A stretch of DNA of 64,000 nucleotides from Bacillota bacterium (GTDB lineage Bacteria; Bacillota; Clostridia; Lachnospirales; Anaerotignaceae). This document shows, piece by piece, positions 1-8,713 of this stretch (the stretch's first letter is position 1; every line of letters starts with the position of its first letter). The stretch lies in NCBI GenBank assembly GCA_022791155.1, contig JAAVYN010000010.1, positions 1 through 64,000 on the forward strand. The letters run 5' to 3'. Position numbers and translations under genes: made by a program. The notes below the pieces were generated by a model, which searched no databases, was not told the origin of the DNA, and was given only the letters and a program-made list of their open reading frames with translations.

Positions 1-2
1 GA

Positions 3-650
3 AACAAAGGAGACAAAGAGAAACAGTTCCACTTCACGGTGACGTTGAAGGACAAAGAGGGCAATGAACTGACAGGAAGCTATGACTACAGCGGAAGCAA
101 GGAAGGAACACTCAAAAGCGGCGAGAGCGTGGCGTTGAAGAACGGTGAAAGTGTGACGATACATAACATTCCGGAGAACACGCGTTATAGCGTTGTGGAG
201 GAAGAAGCAAACAAAAACGGCTACACAACAAGTTCCAAAGGGGAAGAAGGAACGATCAAAGCCAATGGAAACGAAATGTCGATATTTACGAATGACAGAA
301 GCGTGAATGTGCCTCCAGGCAATCCAAATCAACCAAATGAGCCAAGGGAACCGGAACCACCAAGGGAAGATGAGCCAACGGAGCCAACGGAGCCAAAACC
401 GCCAAAAGATGACGAACCGAATGAACCAAATGAACCAGAACCGCCGAAAGATGACGAACCAAATGAGCCAAATGAACCAGAACCGCCGAAAGATGACGAA
501 CCGAATGAACCAAATGAACCAGAACCACCAAAAAATGATGAACCTATACTTCCACAGACGGGAACACCATGGGTTACAATCATGCTGCTTGCATCATCTG
601 GTGTGGTGCTTATGATTGGCGGCTCGGCAAAGAACAGGAAAAAGAAATGA
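3..650 (+). CDS. LPQTG-anchored pilin-like surface protein (5' partial)
   Basis: The frame is open to the left edge, so the N-terminus lies outside the window. The visible 215 residues begin with a beta-rich module (FTVTLKDKEGNELTG, then SVTIHNIPENTRYSVVEE), typical of the isopeptide-forming Cna_B/DUF7601-like domains of Gram-positive pilins and adhesins. A Pro/Glu/Asp spacer follows, made of 14-residue units (DDEPNEPNEPEPPK, three near-perfect copies). The C-terminus is a classical sorting signal: LPQTG, a hydrophobic segment and a basic RKKK tail. A sortase should cleave between T and G and attach the protein to peptidoglycan or a pilus. The next gene is a sortase whose start overlaps this stop codon. 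The anchor is certain; the ligand or pilus role is unknown. Confidence 0.88.
   Translation, partial: NKGDKEKQFHFTVTLKDKEGNELTGSYDYSGSKEGTLKSGESVALKNGESVTIHNIPENTRYSVVEEEANKNGYTTSSKGEEGTIKANGNEMSIFTNDRSVNVPPGNPNQPNEPREPEPPREDEPTEPTEPKPPKDDEPNEPNEPEPPKDDEPNEPNEPEPPKDDEPNEPNEPEPPKNDEPILPQTGTPWVTIMLLASSGVVLMIGGSAKNRKKK
408..533 (+). repeat. Three tandem 42-bp units encoding a Pro-rich wall spacer
   Basis: Units at 408-449, 450-491 and 492-533 encode the 14-residue unit DDEPNEPNEPEPPK (N for D at the end of the array). Degenerate versions with REDEPTEPTEPKPPK character precede them. Nearly identical DNA copies suggest recent expansion by slippage, and copy number may vary between strains. Confidence 0.85.
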
Positions 651-1246
651 TGAGAAACAAAATATTTACATATGGAGGGCTGCTGCTTTTTGCAGTGGCT
701 CTTTGTATGACTGCACTTCATTTTATAGATGAAAGAAACGCAGCAAAGAGCACATTTGTGATTACCGATCATGTCAATTTGATGACAAAGCCAAATGAGC
801 GAACAAAAGATGAGAACATACCTTCATATATATTGACGCCAGAAATGGACATGCCAACAGTTGAGATTGATGGAAATCTTTATATTGGTGTTTTGTGTCT
901 TCCTTCTCTTGAACTCAGCTTGCCTGTGATGAGTGACTGGAGCTATGAAAAGCTGAAATTGTCGCCATGCCGTTATGCTGGTTCGGCATATTCAAATGAT
1001 ATGATTGTTGCTGCACATAACTATCAAAGTCACTTTGGCGGTTTGAAGAATTTGAATGTTGGCGATGAAGTGAAATTTACGGATGTTGAAGGGAATGAGT
1101 TTTTGTATAGTGTGGAAAAAATTTTTCAGCTTGATTCAAATGAAATTGATGAAATGGAGAGCGGGGAATGGGATCTAACACTTTTCACATGCACAATAAG
1201 CGGATATGGCCGCATAACAGTTCGCTGCAAGCAGAAAAATGAATGA
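647..1246 (+). CDS. Sortase family transpeptidase
   Basis: The protein has 199 aa with an N-terminal membrane anchor (about residues 5-22) and an extracellular sortase barrel. The visible catalytic triad is His in AAHNYQSHFG, Cys in TLFTCT and Arg near GRITVRC. Sortases cleave LPXTG-like signals and transfer the protein to a cell-wall or pilin amine. The start is taken at ATG 647, which overlaps the TGA of the LPQTG gene (ATGA), indicating translational coupling, so that protein is the likely substrate. ATG 650 is the alternative. The class (B, C or D) cannot be fixed by eye, but the single-substrate dedicated arrangement fits an accessory or pilin-type sortase. Confidence 0.9.
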   Translation: MMRNKIFTYGGLLLFAVALCMTALHFIDERNAAKSTFVITDHVNLMTKPNERTKDENIPSYILTPEMDMPTVEIDGNLYIGVLCLPSLELSLPVMSDWSYEKLKLSPCRYAGSAYSNDMIVAAHNYQSHFGGLKNLNVGDEVKFTDVEGNEFLYSVEKIFQLDSNEIDEMESGEWDLTLFTCTISGYGRITVRCKQKNE

Positions 1247-1287
1247 TTGTGTAATGTGGAAAAACTGATTTTTTTGAGAATTTTTAT

Positions 1288-1330
1288 ATGCCGTCAGAGC
1301 GTGTTTTCATGAGCTTTTGCGGCATTTTTT
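1288..1330 (+). terminator. Probable intrinsic terminator after sortase
   Basis: ATGCCG at 1288-1293 pairs with CGGCAT at 1320-1325, followed by a T run. The stem is short with a long loop, so strength is uncertain. Confidence 0.5.
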
Positions 1331-1630
1331 TATTTTTGGAAGTTATGTTTATTTTTTATTTCAAAAATGGCGGTTTGAACAACGAAGTATCAATTTGCTG
1401 ACATACATTCATTCATTTGTCCAACTTCAGTCATTGCATTATCAAACATGGCATTTGGCGCGGAAGCTTGGCGCCATATTAATGCAATGTGTGTGCGGCA
1501 ACAATTTTGGCTGGTTTCCTCATGAGGCTTTTTTGAACTTCTCAAAAACATGCGGAATTTGCAAATTGTCGGCTTTGAGTCTGAACGTTTGATTCTTTGG
1601 CCATGAAATTTTTGATATATATTTTAATAT
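1331..1630. other. Gene-free stretch, no recognised element
   Basis: About 300 bases between the sortase terminator and the MarR promoter. A possible 91-codon frame here lacks a ribosome site and any family resemblance. I see no RNA structure or repeat. Confidence 0.5.
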
Positions 1631-1635
1631 TTTTG

Positions 1636-1701
1636 TTGACTTAATTACGAAATCGTATTAAAATGAATGGCAAAATGATTACGAAATCGTATTTAAGGAG
1701 G
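1636..1701 (+). promoter_or_regulatory. MarR promoter with two identical operators
   Basis: TTGACT at 1636-1641 and TAAAAT at 1659-1664 are spaced by 17 bp. The 16-mer ATTACGAAATCGTATT occurs at 1644-1659, filling the spacer, and again at 1678-1693, just before the AAGGAGG ribosome site at 1695-1701. Its core TACGA-AA-TCGTA is an inverted repeat. The 34-bp offset is about three helical turns, which suggests cooperative autorepression by the MarR protein. Confidence 0.85.
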
Positions 1702-1708
1702 GTTTTCA

Positions 1709-2164
1709 ATGGAAGTGAAACAAAGCGTTGAAATGAGAGAGCTCAATTGCTTGTATAAGGAAAATGAAAAGATATATTATGAAATAGCCGTAAAATCCGG
1801 TTTGTCAGAAAGTGCTTTTTTGATAATGTATTCCATTGTGGAGCTGGGGAATGGCTGTTTGCAGAAGGACATTGCGGAGAGATATTTTATAAGCCGTCAA
1901 ACAATCAGTTCTTCTGTCAGAAACCTCGAAAAAAAGGAATATGTATATTTGAAACATGGAAGCGGCCGAAACATGCCTCTATATTTAACATTGAAGGGAG
2001 AAGCTTTTGCACGTGAAAAAATAATGCCGCTTATGGAGGCCGAAAACAGTGTTTTTGAAGAAATGACTTCACAAGAAAAATGTGAGTTTTTGAAGCTGGC
2101 ACGCAAGTATAATGAGATATTTAAAGAGAAAACAAGGAAGCTTCTGCAAGAGGAGGAAATGTAA
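1709..2164 (+). CDS. MarR family transcriptional regulator
   Basis: The 151-aa length is typical of MarR dimers. The winged helix-turn-helix spans about residues 45-105: LQKDIAERYFISRQTISSSV is the recognition-helix region, followed by the wing (YVYLKHGSGRNMPLYLTLKG). The flanking helices are the dimerisation region. The start is ATG 1709, 7 bases after a strong AAGGAGG. MarR proteins repress efflux genes until a small ligand binds; the immediate downstream gene is a MATE pump in the same direction 39 bases away. Two matching palindromes in the promoter indicate autoregulation. The ligand is unknown. Confidence 0.92.
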   Translation: MEVKQSVEMRELNCLYKENEKIYYEIAVKSGLSESAFLIMYSIVELGNGCLQKDIAERYFISRQTISSSVRNLEKKEYVYLKHGSGRNMPLYLTLKGEAFAREKIMPLMEAENSVFEEMTSQEKCEFLKLARKYNEIFKEKTRKLLQEEEM

Positions 2165-2203
2165 TTTTTTGTTTGCGAAAATGTTGCTTGAGGTGATATA
2201 AAA

Positions 2204-3535
2204 GTGAAAATACAATTGTCTGATCATTTTACATATAGAAAGTTAATGTGCTTTGTTCTTCCCTCTGTTTTGATGATTATATGCACGTCTATATACAGCA
2301 TTATAGATGGTTTTTTTGTTTCAAACTTTGTTGGAAAAACGCCATTTGCCGCGATTAATTTGATTATGCCCGTGCTGATGGGAGTTGGGGCGATAGGCTG
2401 CATATTCGGAACTGGCGGAAGTGCCGTTGTTTCCAAATTGATGGGTGAAGGAAGGCGCAAAAGGGCAATTCAAACCTTTTCTATGATAATATATGTTTTG
2501 CTTGGAATTGGCATATTTGTGTCTGTTTTGGGATTTATTTTTATTCGCCATGTTGCCTCGGCCCTTGGAGCGGAAGGTCATCTTCTTGATTTATGTGTGG
2601 TTTATGCAAGAATATTGTTTTGTTCAATGCCGGCTTTTATGTTGCAGTTTGCATTTCAGAGTTTTTTGGTTGCGGCAGAAAAACCAGGACTAAGCTTAAA
2701 AATCAACATTGTGGCGGGCGTTGCAAATGCTGTGCTTGACTATTTGTTCATTGTTGTTTTTCCGTTTGGACTTGCTGGAGCGGCCATTGCCACTGCTGTG
2801 GGACAGTTGATTGGAGGGTTTTTCCCCATGATATATTTTGCAAGGGAAAATGGCAGCCCGCTTCGTTTGACAAAAACAAAACTTAGTGGCCATGTTCTGT
2901 TTGACACGTGTGTTAATGGGGCATCTGAAATGGTGACAAGTTTGTCATCGTCAATTGTGAACATTTTGTATAATTTTCAGTTGATGAAATTTGCGGGAGA
3001 AAATGGCGTAACAGCCTATGGAATTGTGATGTATGTGGAGATTATTTTCATGGCTGTGTTTATGGGATATTCTTTTGGAAGCGCGCCTATTGTAAGCTAT
3101 AGTTATGGCGCTGGGAACCATGGCGAGCTTAAAAACATGTTTCGCAAAAGCGTTTGTCTGCTGACGATTTCGGGTATTGTTTTAGTTTTGGCGTCTGAAA
3201 CTTTTGCTGAGCCTTTGGTGATGATTTTTGCAAGCTATGACGCTGAATTGTTTGCAATGACAACACGTGGTTTTCAGTTGTATGCACTGGCATTTCTTTT
3301 TATGGGGTTCAATGTTTGGGGGTCATCATTTTTTACAGCGCTCAATGATGGAGTTGTTTCGGCGGCCATCTCTTTTGTTCACACGCTTGTGTTTCAAACT
3401 GCTGTGATTGCCATATTGCCTGTTATGTTTGGCATGGATGGTGTTTGGCTGTCGATTGTTGTTGCCGAAATTTTGTCTTTGGTTGTGACAGTGACATTTT
3501 TGGCGGTTAAAAGGAACAATTATCAATATGCTTGA
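2204..3535 (+). CDS. MATE family multidrug/cation efflux transporter
   Basis: A 443-aa polytopic protein with about 12 membrane helices in two MatE halves. Family-like features include the opening helix IICTSIYSIIDGFFVSNFVG and the small-residue-rich TM2 (AAINLIMPVLMGVGAIG, GTGGSAVVSKLMGEG). MATE proteins export drugs or metabolites in exchange for Na+ or H+. The GTG start at 2204 is preceded by GAGGTGATA. The gene is co-transcribed with marR upstream, so expression is probably ligand-induced. The substrate cannot be inferred. Confidence 0.92.
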   Translation: MKIQLSDHFTYRKLMCFVLPSVLMIICTSIYSIIDGFFVSNFVGKTPFAAINLIMPVLMGVGAIGCIFGTGGSAVVSKLMGEGRRKRAIQTFSMIIYVLLGIGIFVSVLGFIFIRHVASALGAEGHLLDLCVVYARILFCSMPAFMLQFAFQSFLVAAEKPGLSLKINIVAGVANAVLDYLFIVVFPFGLAGAAIATAVGQLIGGFFPMIYFARENGSPLRLTKTKLSGHVLFDTCVNGASEMVTSLSSSIVNILYNFQLMKFAGENGVTAYGIVMYVEIIFMAVFMGYSFGSAPIVSYSYGAGNHGELKNMFRKSVCLLTISGIVLVLASETFAEPLVMIFASYDAELFAMTTRGFQLYALAFLFMGFNVWGSSFFTALNDGVVSAAISFVHTLVFQTAVIAILPVMFGMDGVWLSIVVAEILSLVVTVTFLAVKRNNYQYA

Positions 3536-3676
3536 CTTTATATGACATATGCCAATGGAACATTCTGTTGCATATGAATTTAAGAATGATTGTTGTGTTG
3601 TTTTTGGTGAATTTGTTTTATCTTTGTTGACAATGACAACGGATTCATAGGGAGAATTTTTAGTTCTTTGACTGCT

Positions 3677-3714
3677 GCAAGCATCTGACTTGCCCATGAG
3701 CAAGCCGGCTTGCT
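3677..3714. repeat. Cluster of inverted repeats, including a perfect 16-bp palindrome
   Basis: GCAAG (3677-3681) pairs with CTTGC (3689-3693). It is followed by the perfect palindrome AGCAAGCCGGCTTGCT at 3699-3714. There is no T run, so this is not a typical terminator. It lies between the MATE gene and the retron-like RNA and could be an operator or a remnant. Confidence 0.55.
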
Positions 3715-3753
3715 TGCGCCTTGCCAACTGGAAAGCGTTAGAAAATATAAAAA

Positions 3754-3992
3754 CCACGCATTTATGCGTGGTAATCTCTGTTAGGCTAGGTTTTCTGCTA
3801 ACGAATGTATATTCTGTTCTGACACTTTAGCACCGCATACCGGTAGTAGCGTTTTTCCAAAGGATACTGTTATAACGCTACTACCGGTAGTTGCGGTGCG
3901 AGTTGCGCAGAACATTGTGGTGTGTTGGCTATAAAACTTCAACCTTGGGGCTGCCCCAAAGCATTAAGACCAGAAAACCTAACCTGTTTTTT
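3754..3992 (+). ncRNA. Large structured RNA, candidate retron msr-msd
   Basis: There are no codons of interest but nested base pairing. A perfect hairpin CCACGCA-TTTA-TGCGTGG sits at 3754-3771. A closing stem at 3783-3797 pairs with 3971-3985 (15 bp, one mismatch), like retron a1/a2 repeats, and T residues follow at 3987-3992. Inside, TGTTCTG (3815-3821) pairs with CAGAACA (3908-3914), enclosing a long arm in which 3830-3853 pairs with 3874-3899 (24 bp, two-base bulge, 20-nt loop). A short GC hairpin lies at 3945-3959. The RNA precedes a retron-type reverse transcriptase operon in the same orientation. Which part is msr and which msd, and the priming G, are not settled; TTTAGC at 3826-3831 is one candidate. 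The structure is seen; the retron role is inferred. Confidence 0.72.
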
Positions 3993-4061
3993 ATAAGTAT
4001 AACATATATATAAAAAATGTCAATAATATTTAACAAATATTTGATATATCCATTGAACTGC

Positions 4062-4090
4062 TTGAAAATATATTGGAAAAATTGTATAAT
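4062..4090 (+). promoter_or_regulatory. Promoter of the retron-like protein operon
   Basis: TTGAAA at 4062-4067, a 17-bp spacer and a consensus TATAAT at 4085-4090. It lies after the T run that ends the structured RNA, so the three protein genes have their own transcript start. Confidence 0.75.
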
Positions 4091-4154
4091 TATGTATATA
4101 ATTGTTTATAATAAGAAAATATGTCAAATATATTGAAAGGAAGGATTCGTGACA

Positions 4155-6953
4155 ATGAAAAAACTCACGCCGCAAGAGCAGCAGAGAATTTGGAAACAGG
4201 ACACAAATCCTGTACGCAAAATATTGCTTTGGGGGTTTGACAGTGAAAAAAATCCGTGTCTGCTCATTTTATATGGTGAACAAAAAACCGAAAGAGAAAT
4301 TAAATCCTCACCAAGGGCCTATTATGCAGAGGCTTATTTGCTTGAAGCTGTTGTGAGATATTCACACTATGCAGTGTTTCATGGCGTGAACGGACATCTG
4401 CCTTCTGTTCCAAATGTATATTATAGCAAAGAAGAAAACATTCTCTGTCACAAAAGAGGCTTCAACATGGCAACAAGACGCTGGGAATATGACAACAAAA
4501 CACGGCGGTATAAACAAGTTTTGGACATTGACGAGAAATATATTGTCAAAGAATTCTATAAGCTCAACGAAAATATTGAATTTGACTATTACGCTGAAAA
4601 CAAATATGAAGATTATGTTTCATATTTGAAGGCTAATTTTGTGACATTTGAAGATTGTGAATTGATTGAAGATCCAAGTGAGCTGTTTGGCTTTGGCCAC
4701 GACAGCATATATTATAATGCCATTTTGGATATGTTTTCAAAAGAAAGACTATATTCAAGGAAAAAATGCCTTGCCCAGTTCATGCATATGCAGCCCTCAG
4801 AGGAGGAATATGAGCGTATTTTGAAAGTTGCAAGCGTGGAACTGGCCTGTGGAATTTTTCAGGAGCTTACAATTGAAAAAAATCCTGTTTTGTTGAAAAT
4901 TGCAAAACAGATAAAAAACAGCAATGAGCTTTGGGCCAAAAAGGAATATCATGATGGCTTGATGCGCTGTATAGAGCAATATATCAGCTCGTTTGATGAA
5001 AAATTGATGAACAAACAAAAAGAATTTATTTATAGAACATTGCCCGAAATGGATTTTCACATCAAAAAGCTAAAACTGTATGGCGAGACGATGAGTGGTG
5101 AAGAACTGAAAAACTATCTAAATGGGTCATACAATGTTTATTGCAATCTTTCATATCAATTTGTTTTTGGAAACCAAAAGCTTTATGAAAAAAATACATA
5201 TACAGATGGCAAGGACATATACAATGTGCAATTTAAAAACACAATACAAACAGCAAAGGCATATGGCATGGCTGATGCAATTGGCAAAATTGCATACTAT
5301 CTTGACGCGCCGAGAACAACATACTATCTAAAAGGAAGCGGAAGAGGAAAAACCTACGACTATTATGTGCGCTATCTCAGAAGAACAATTGATGCGTACA
5401 AAGAAGACGATGAATTAAAATTTATTGAAGCCGCGCGCGAAATGCTTACAAGTTACACTGACAATGACTCTTTGGGATATTGGGTTTATGAGCCGCTGTC
5501 AAACAATTTCTTTTTTAATCGGTATTTCAACAGTGCAGACCGAAGCCAGACTGAAGCCAATGCACAAATGTGGGAAAGGCACATTGAAGATGTTGTCTAT
5601 ATATCCAAGAACGCGAAAACGCTCCCTGTGCACAGATTTTGCTATGATATATTGAAAAGGGCCAATGCAAGGCACGAGTTTGATGAATATGATGTGAAAG
5701 AGCTTATTGTTTTGTCACAAATACCATATGACAAAACTGCAAGATTGTTTGAAAAAATATTGTTTCCCAAATTGAAAGAAATGCACGAGTTTGAAGCTGA
5801 CATAATGCTTGCTTTGATGAGCACAAATTCAGCCGCACTTCAAAAGGCTGCAAAAAACTATTTTAAACAAACAAACGGCAAATTCATGCCGGAAGACGTG
5901 GTCAAAATCATTTCAATGGACACAATTGAAACATGGTATAATGTGCTTAAAAGCAACATAAATGCTTTTGCACCGCATGAATATGTGGCATTTTTGAAGG
6001 AACTCATGGCTGAAGGCGAAAATTTTGCGAAACGTGGAACAGAGCTTTCAGAGAACGTTGTGGAACTGTTGAACAATTCTTTGAACAAGTTGGATGATGT
6101 TTCTGATGAAGCTGAACAGGGGCTTCTTTGCCATGCTGTTGCCATTGTGCTGAGCAACGTGAAAATGCCGGAGTTTGTTATGGAAATTGTGGAGAATGTT
6201 GTTTTTCACATGCCGTATGACAGGCTGAAAACTGCTGTGCAAAGCATAGGTTTTGAGCATGGAGCAATTTCTGAGAGAAACTGCAACATAATTGCTCTGT
6301 TGAAATCAATGAAAGAATATGTTTTGCCAAAAGACGGTGTTATATTATCTGTTCTTGAAACAAGCTCGGCAAAACTTGTCAAAACGCTCACAGAAATAAT
6401 AGAAAAATTGCAGAATGAACTTTTGGAAAGACAAACCACATTGCTGCTTCTTTTTGAGTGCAATGTATATGCGCTGAACAAAATTTCACAAAATGTTTTC
6501 GAAAACTTGGAAACTGAAAAAAGAGAAAAAATTCACATGATTTTGCTGGATTCTCCTGTTGAAAAAGTTTATCAATATGCACTTAAAAAGCTTGATGACT
6601 GGTATGGCAGCAAAACGCCAGTGCAGTTTATTTCGCGCATGTTGGAGCACCCTTGTGTTGATGTGAAGTCTTACATTTCAAACAAAATGGAAAATGCATT
6701 TTCGAATTTGAAAGAAGTTCAGCCGGATTTATATATTTATTATGCCAAAACACTGTTATATTTGCCAAACAAAGTTTCTAAAAGCAAAGAAAATGTATAT
6801 TCAACAATGCCGGCTTTTTTGAGCTTTTATCCGCAGAAACGTGAAGAAATTGAACAAATGCTGCTTGACATTGGAAGCGAAAACAGCAAAACAAATTCCG
6901 AGAGAGCGCTTGTTGCATTTGCTCAAATTCAAAAGGAGGTGTGCGAAGCATGA
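4155..6953 (+). CDS. Large helical-repeat (HEAT/ARM-like) protein of the retron-like system
   Basis: The product has 932 aa, with no signal peptide or membrane segment, and is rich in Lys, Glu and Asn. The C-terminal two thirds reads as repeated amphipathic helix pairs; for example DSPVEKVYQYALKKLDD, then FISRMLEHPCVDVKSYI, have the spacing and conserved Asp/Val pattern of HEAT/ARM repeats. No nuclease, ATPase or protease motif was found. The start is ATG 4155, 10 bases after GAAAGGAAGG; GTG 4149 is too close to the ribosome site. The stop overlaps the next start (ATGA). As I recall, retron type XIII carries an ARM-like protein beside a WH-SWIM protein, which fits. It is probably a scaffold or effector subunit; the biochemical function is unknown. 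Confidence 0.72.
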   Translation: MKKLTPQEQQRIWKQDTNPVRKILLWGFDSEKNPCLLILYGEQKTEREIKSSPRAYYAEAYLLEAVVRYSHYAVFHGVNGHLPSVPNVYYSKEENILCHKRGFNMATRRWEYDNKTRRYKQVLDIDEKYIVKEFYKLNENIEFDYYAENKYEDYVSYLKANFVTFEDCELIEDPSELFGFGHDSIYYNAILDMFSKERLYSRKKCLAQFMHMQPSEEEYERILKVASVELACGIFQELTIEKNPVLLKIAKQIKNSNELWAKKEYHDGLMRCIEQYISSFDEKLMNKQKEFIYRTLPEMDFHIKKLKLYGETMSGEELKNYLNGSYNVYCNLSYQFVFGNQKLYEKNTYTDGKDIYNVQFKNTIQTAKAYGMADAIGKIAYYLDAPRTTYYLKGSGRGKTYDYYVRYLRRTIDAYKEDDELKFIEAAREMLTSYTDNDSLGYWVYEPLSNNFFFNRYFNSADRSQTEANAQMWERHIEDVVYISKNAKTLPVHRFCYDILKRANARHEFDEYDVKELIVLSQIPYDKTARLFEKILFPKLKEMHEFEADIMLALMSTNSAALQKAAKNYFKQTNGKFMPEDVVKIISMDTIETWYNVLKSNINAFAPHEYVAFLKELMAEGENFAKRGTELSENVVELLNNSLNKLDDVSDEAEQGLLCHAVAIVLSNVKMPEFVMEIVENVVFHMPYDRLKTAVQSIGFEHGAISERNCNIIALLKSMKEYVLPKDGVILSVLETSSAKLVKTLTEIIEKLQNELLERQTTLLLLFECNVYALNKISQNVFENLETEKREKIHMILLDSPVEKVYQYALKKLDDWYGSKTPVQFISRMLEHPCVDVKSYISNKMENAFSNLKEVQPDLYIYYAKTLLYLPNKVSKSKENVYSTMPAFLSFYPQKREEIEQMLLDIGSENSKTNSERALVAFAQIQKEVCEA

Positions 6954-8713
6954 AAGTCAATTATAAATATGCAAGTCCTTCTCAATGTTTGCGGACAGAA
7001 GACAAAACAACTTTGGGCTTCAGCCCAGACTTGTCGCGGGATGAAAAAGTTTCTTTTTTGGGCCGGCTGAAACACCCTTTGCTGTTTCGTGATGCCATGC
7101 TCATGCTGAGAGACATTGTTGTTTCTGACATGAGCCAGCAGAAGAAGGAAAGACCTGAATATTTTGTGTGGCTGGAACAGGAAATTGAAAAGCGCGTTAA
7201 AGCCCACAAGGAGTATGCGCCTCACATAAGGAAAGCACTTCAGGAAGAAATGGCTGATTGTGATGCTGTGCTTTCAAAACAAAACGCCGACTTAAAACAG
7301 CTTTTGGACATGCAAAGAAATTTGCAAAATCAAATTGATCAATATGACGCATGGAAAGATTATTATAAAATTGAACGCGACTTTTGGAAGTTTATAAAAG
7401 ACAGGGACTATAGCCTTTGGTTTGTTTTGGATCCTGTGATCACAGTGCACAAAGATCAAGTTTCGTTTGAAGCTTTTTCGGTTGATGAATCCACATATGG
7501 CTGCTTGTCTGTTGCCATGGATGAATTTGAACTTTTGCAAACGCCACAGCTTGGCACAACGAACATCGACTTTTCAGCCAAGCTTGAAAAGGAGATGCAG
7601 CGCTTTAGAAGTTATACAGACGTTACACTGTCTGTGAACCCTGATGGTTTCACAGTGGACAACGATGTTGTGCCGGAATATGTGGAAAAGAAAATTGATT
7701 TGCCCGAAACGTGGATAAAAGGGTTCAATCAGGTTTCTTCTGCGGCAGCGCTTGACGGTTTTGAAATAGAGCTCACGCCTTCTGACATGTATGACATTTG
7801 TGCATTTTTGAGAAAGCACAAGGAGAAAAAAAGCCCGCGATATATGAAGTGGATATTGGAGCCGCAAAAGCCAGTGCGCATTGTTTTTGAGCCGTTTGGA
7901 ACAGTTCTAACGCTGAACGCTGTTTACGGCGGAACTCAAAAAAGAGAGGAAAAAATTTGGGGCAGAAGGCGCTGGCTTGTTGTTGAAAAACTTATTCCTT
8001 TGTCAAAAGCATTTTATATACGCCTTTTGGGCTTTGGCATGCCTCAGTTTATACGCGCTGACATGGGAACGCTTCAAATGACAATTGGTTTTTCGGCATG
8101 GTCTTCCAATGACTGGGTTAAAGGCACGGCGTTTAACATTATGGCTGGATTTACAGGAGACGGAAGATACAAAGATGTTTACAATCTTATGAAAAAAGAA
8201 CGCTGTTTGTCCATGGAAGAAATTTTTGAAATGCTTCCGAAGCACAAAAAAGACAAGGTTAAAGCCGGAATTGGAATGATGTTCAGACGCGGCGAGGGAT
8301 ATTTTGACATTGTAAGCAACAAAGTCCGCTTCCGTCATCTTTGCAACGCTCCAATTCCAGAAGAGCTTTATGAACCAACATACATTGAACAAAGCGTTCA
8401 GAAATACAGCAAGCTTACATTCGACAATATGACGGTGAGATACACTCACAAGAATGAGTTCGTGTTCTCAACAACATATGATGAGGGCCGTTGGCAATCT
8501 CCAAGCTGCACAGAAATTGTTATTGATCAGGATGGACAAATTGCAAAGCTGAATTGCAATTGCTACACATTTAAAAGAGGCGAAAGAAACATTTCAGAGC
8601 CGTGTGCACACATACTCTCGCTTTATGTTGCCTCTTTCAAGTTGTTGAAGTTGAAAAATCTGGAATATGACAAGGAATATAAAATCAATGATATTATGGA
8701 GATGTTGCTATAA
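6950..8713 (+). CDS. Winged-helix plus SWIM zinc-finger protein of the retron-like system
   Basis: The product has 587 aa. Near the C-terminus is a SWIM finger: CNC at about 536-538, then PCAH with Cys 552 and His 554 (CxC-x(n)-CxH), which should bind one zinc and contact DNA or protein. Residues about 407-464 (CLSMEEIFEMLPKHKKDKV, then an RFRHL strand pair) resemble a winged helix. The first 400 residues are unassigned; residues about 60-110 look coiled-coil. The start is ATG 6950 after AAAGGAGG, overlapping the previous stop by ATGA. The stop overlaps the reverse transcriptase start. This domain pair is, to my recollection, called WHSWIM in retron type XIII. Toxin or sensor role is not known to me. 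Confidence 0.78.
   Translation: MKVNYKYASPSQCLRTEDKTTLGFSPDLSRDEKVSFLGRLKHPLLFRDAMLMLRDIVVSDMSQQKKERPEYFVWLEQEIEKRVKAHKEYAPHIRKALQEEMADCDAVLSKQNADLKQLLDMQRNLQNQIDQYDAWKDYYKIERDFWKFIKDRDYSLWFVLDPVITVHKDQVSFEAFSVDESTYGCLSVAMDEFELLQTPQLGTTNIDFSAKLEKEMQRFRSYTDVTLSVNPDGFTVDNDVVPEYVEKKIDLPETWIKGFNQVSSAAALDGFEIELTPSDMYDICAFLRKHKEKKSPRYMKWILEPQKPVRIVFEPFGTVLTLNAVYGGTQKREEKIWGRRRWLVVEKLIPLSKAFYIRLLGFGMPQFIRADMGTLQMTIGFSAWSSNDWVKGTAFNIMAGFTGDGRYKDVYNLMKKERCLSMEEIFEMLPKHKKDKVKAGIGMMFRRGEGYFDIVSNKVRFRHLCNAPIPEELYEPTYIEQSVQKYSKLTFDNMTVRYTHKNEFVFSTTYDEGRWQSPSCTEIVIDQDGQIAKLNCNCYTFKRGERNISEPCAHILSLYVASFKLLKLKNLEYDKEYKINDIMEMLL

Noticed and set aside
329..772. Ser/Gly-rich frame opposite the LPQTG gene
   Set aside because: It is the mirror of the Pro-rich repeats, without a ribosome site.
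1317..1592. 91-codon frame after the sortase
   Set aside because: No ribosome site, no family resemblance, odd amino-acid composition and it overlaps a terminator.
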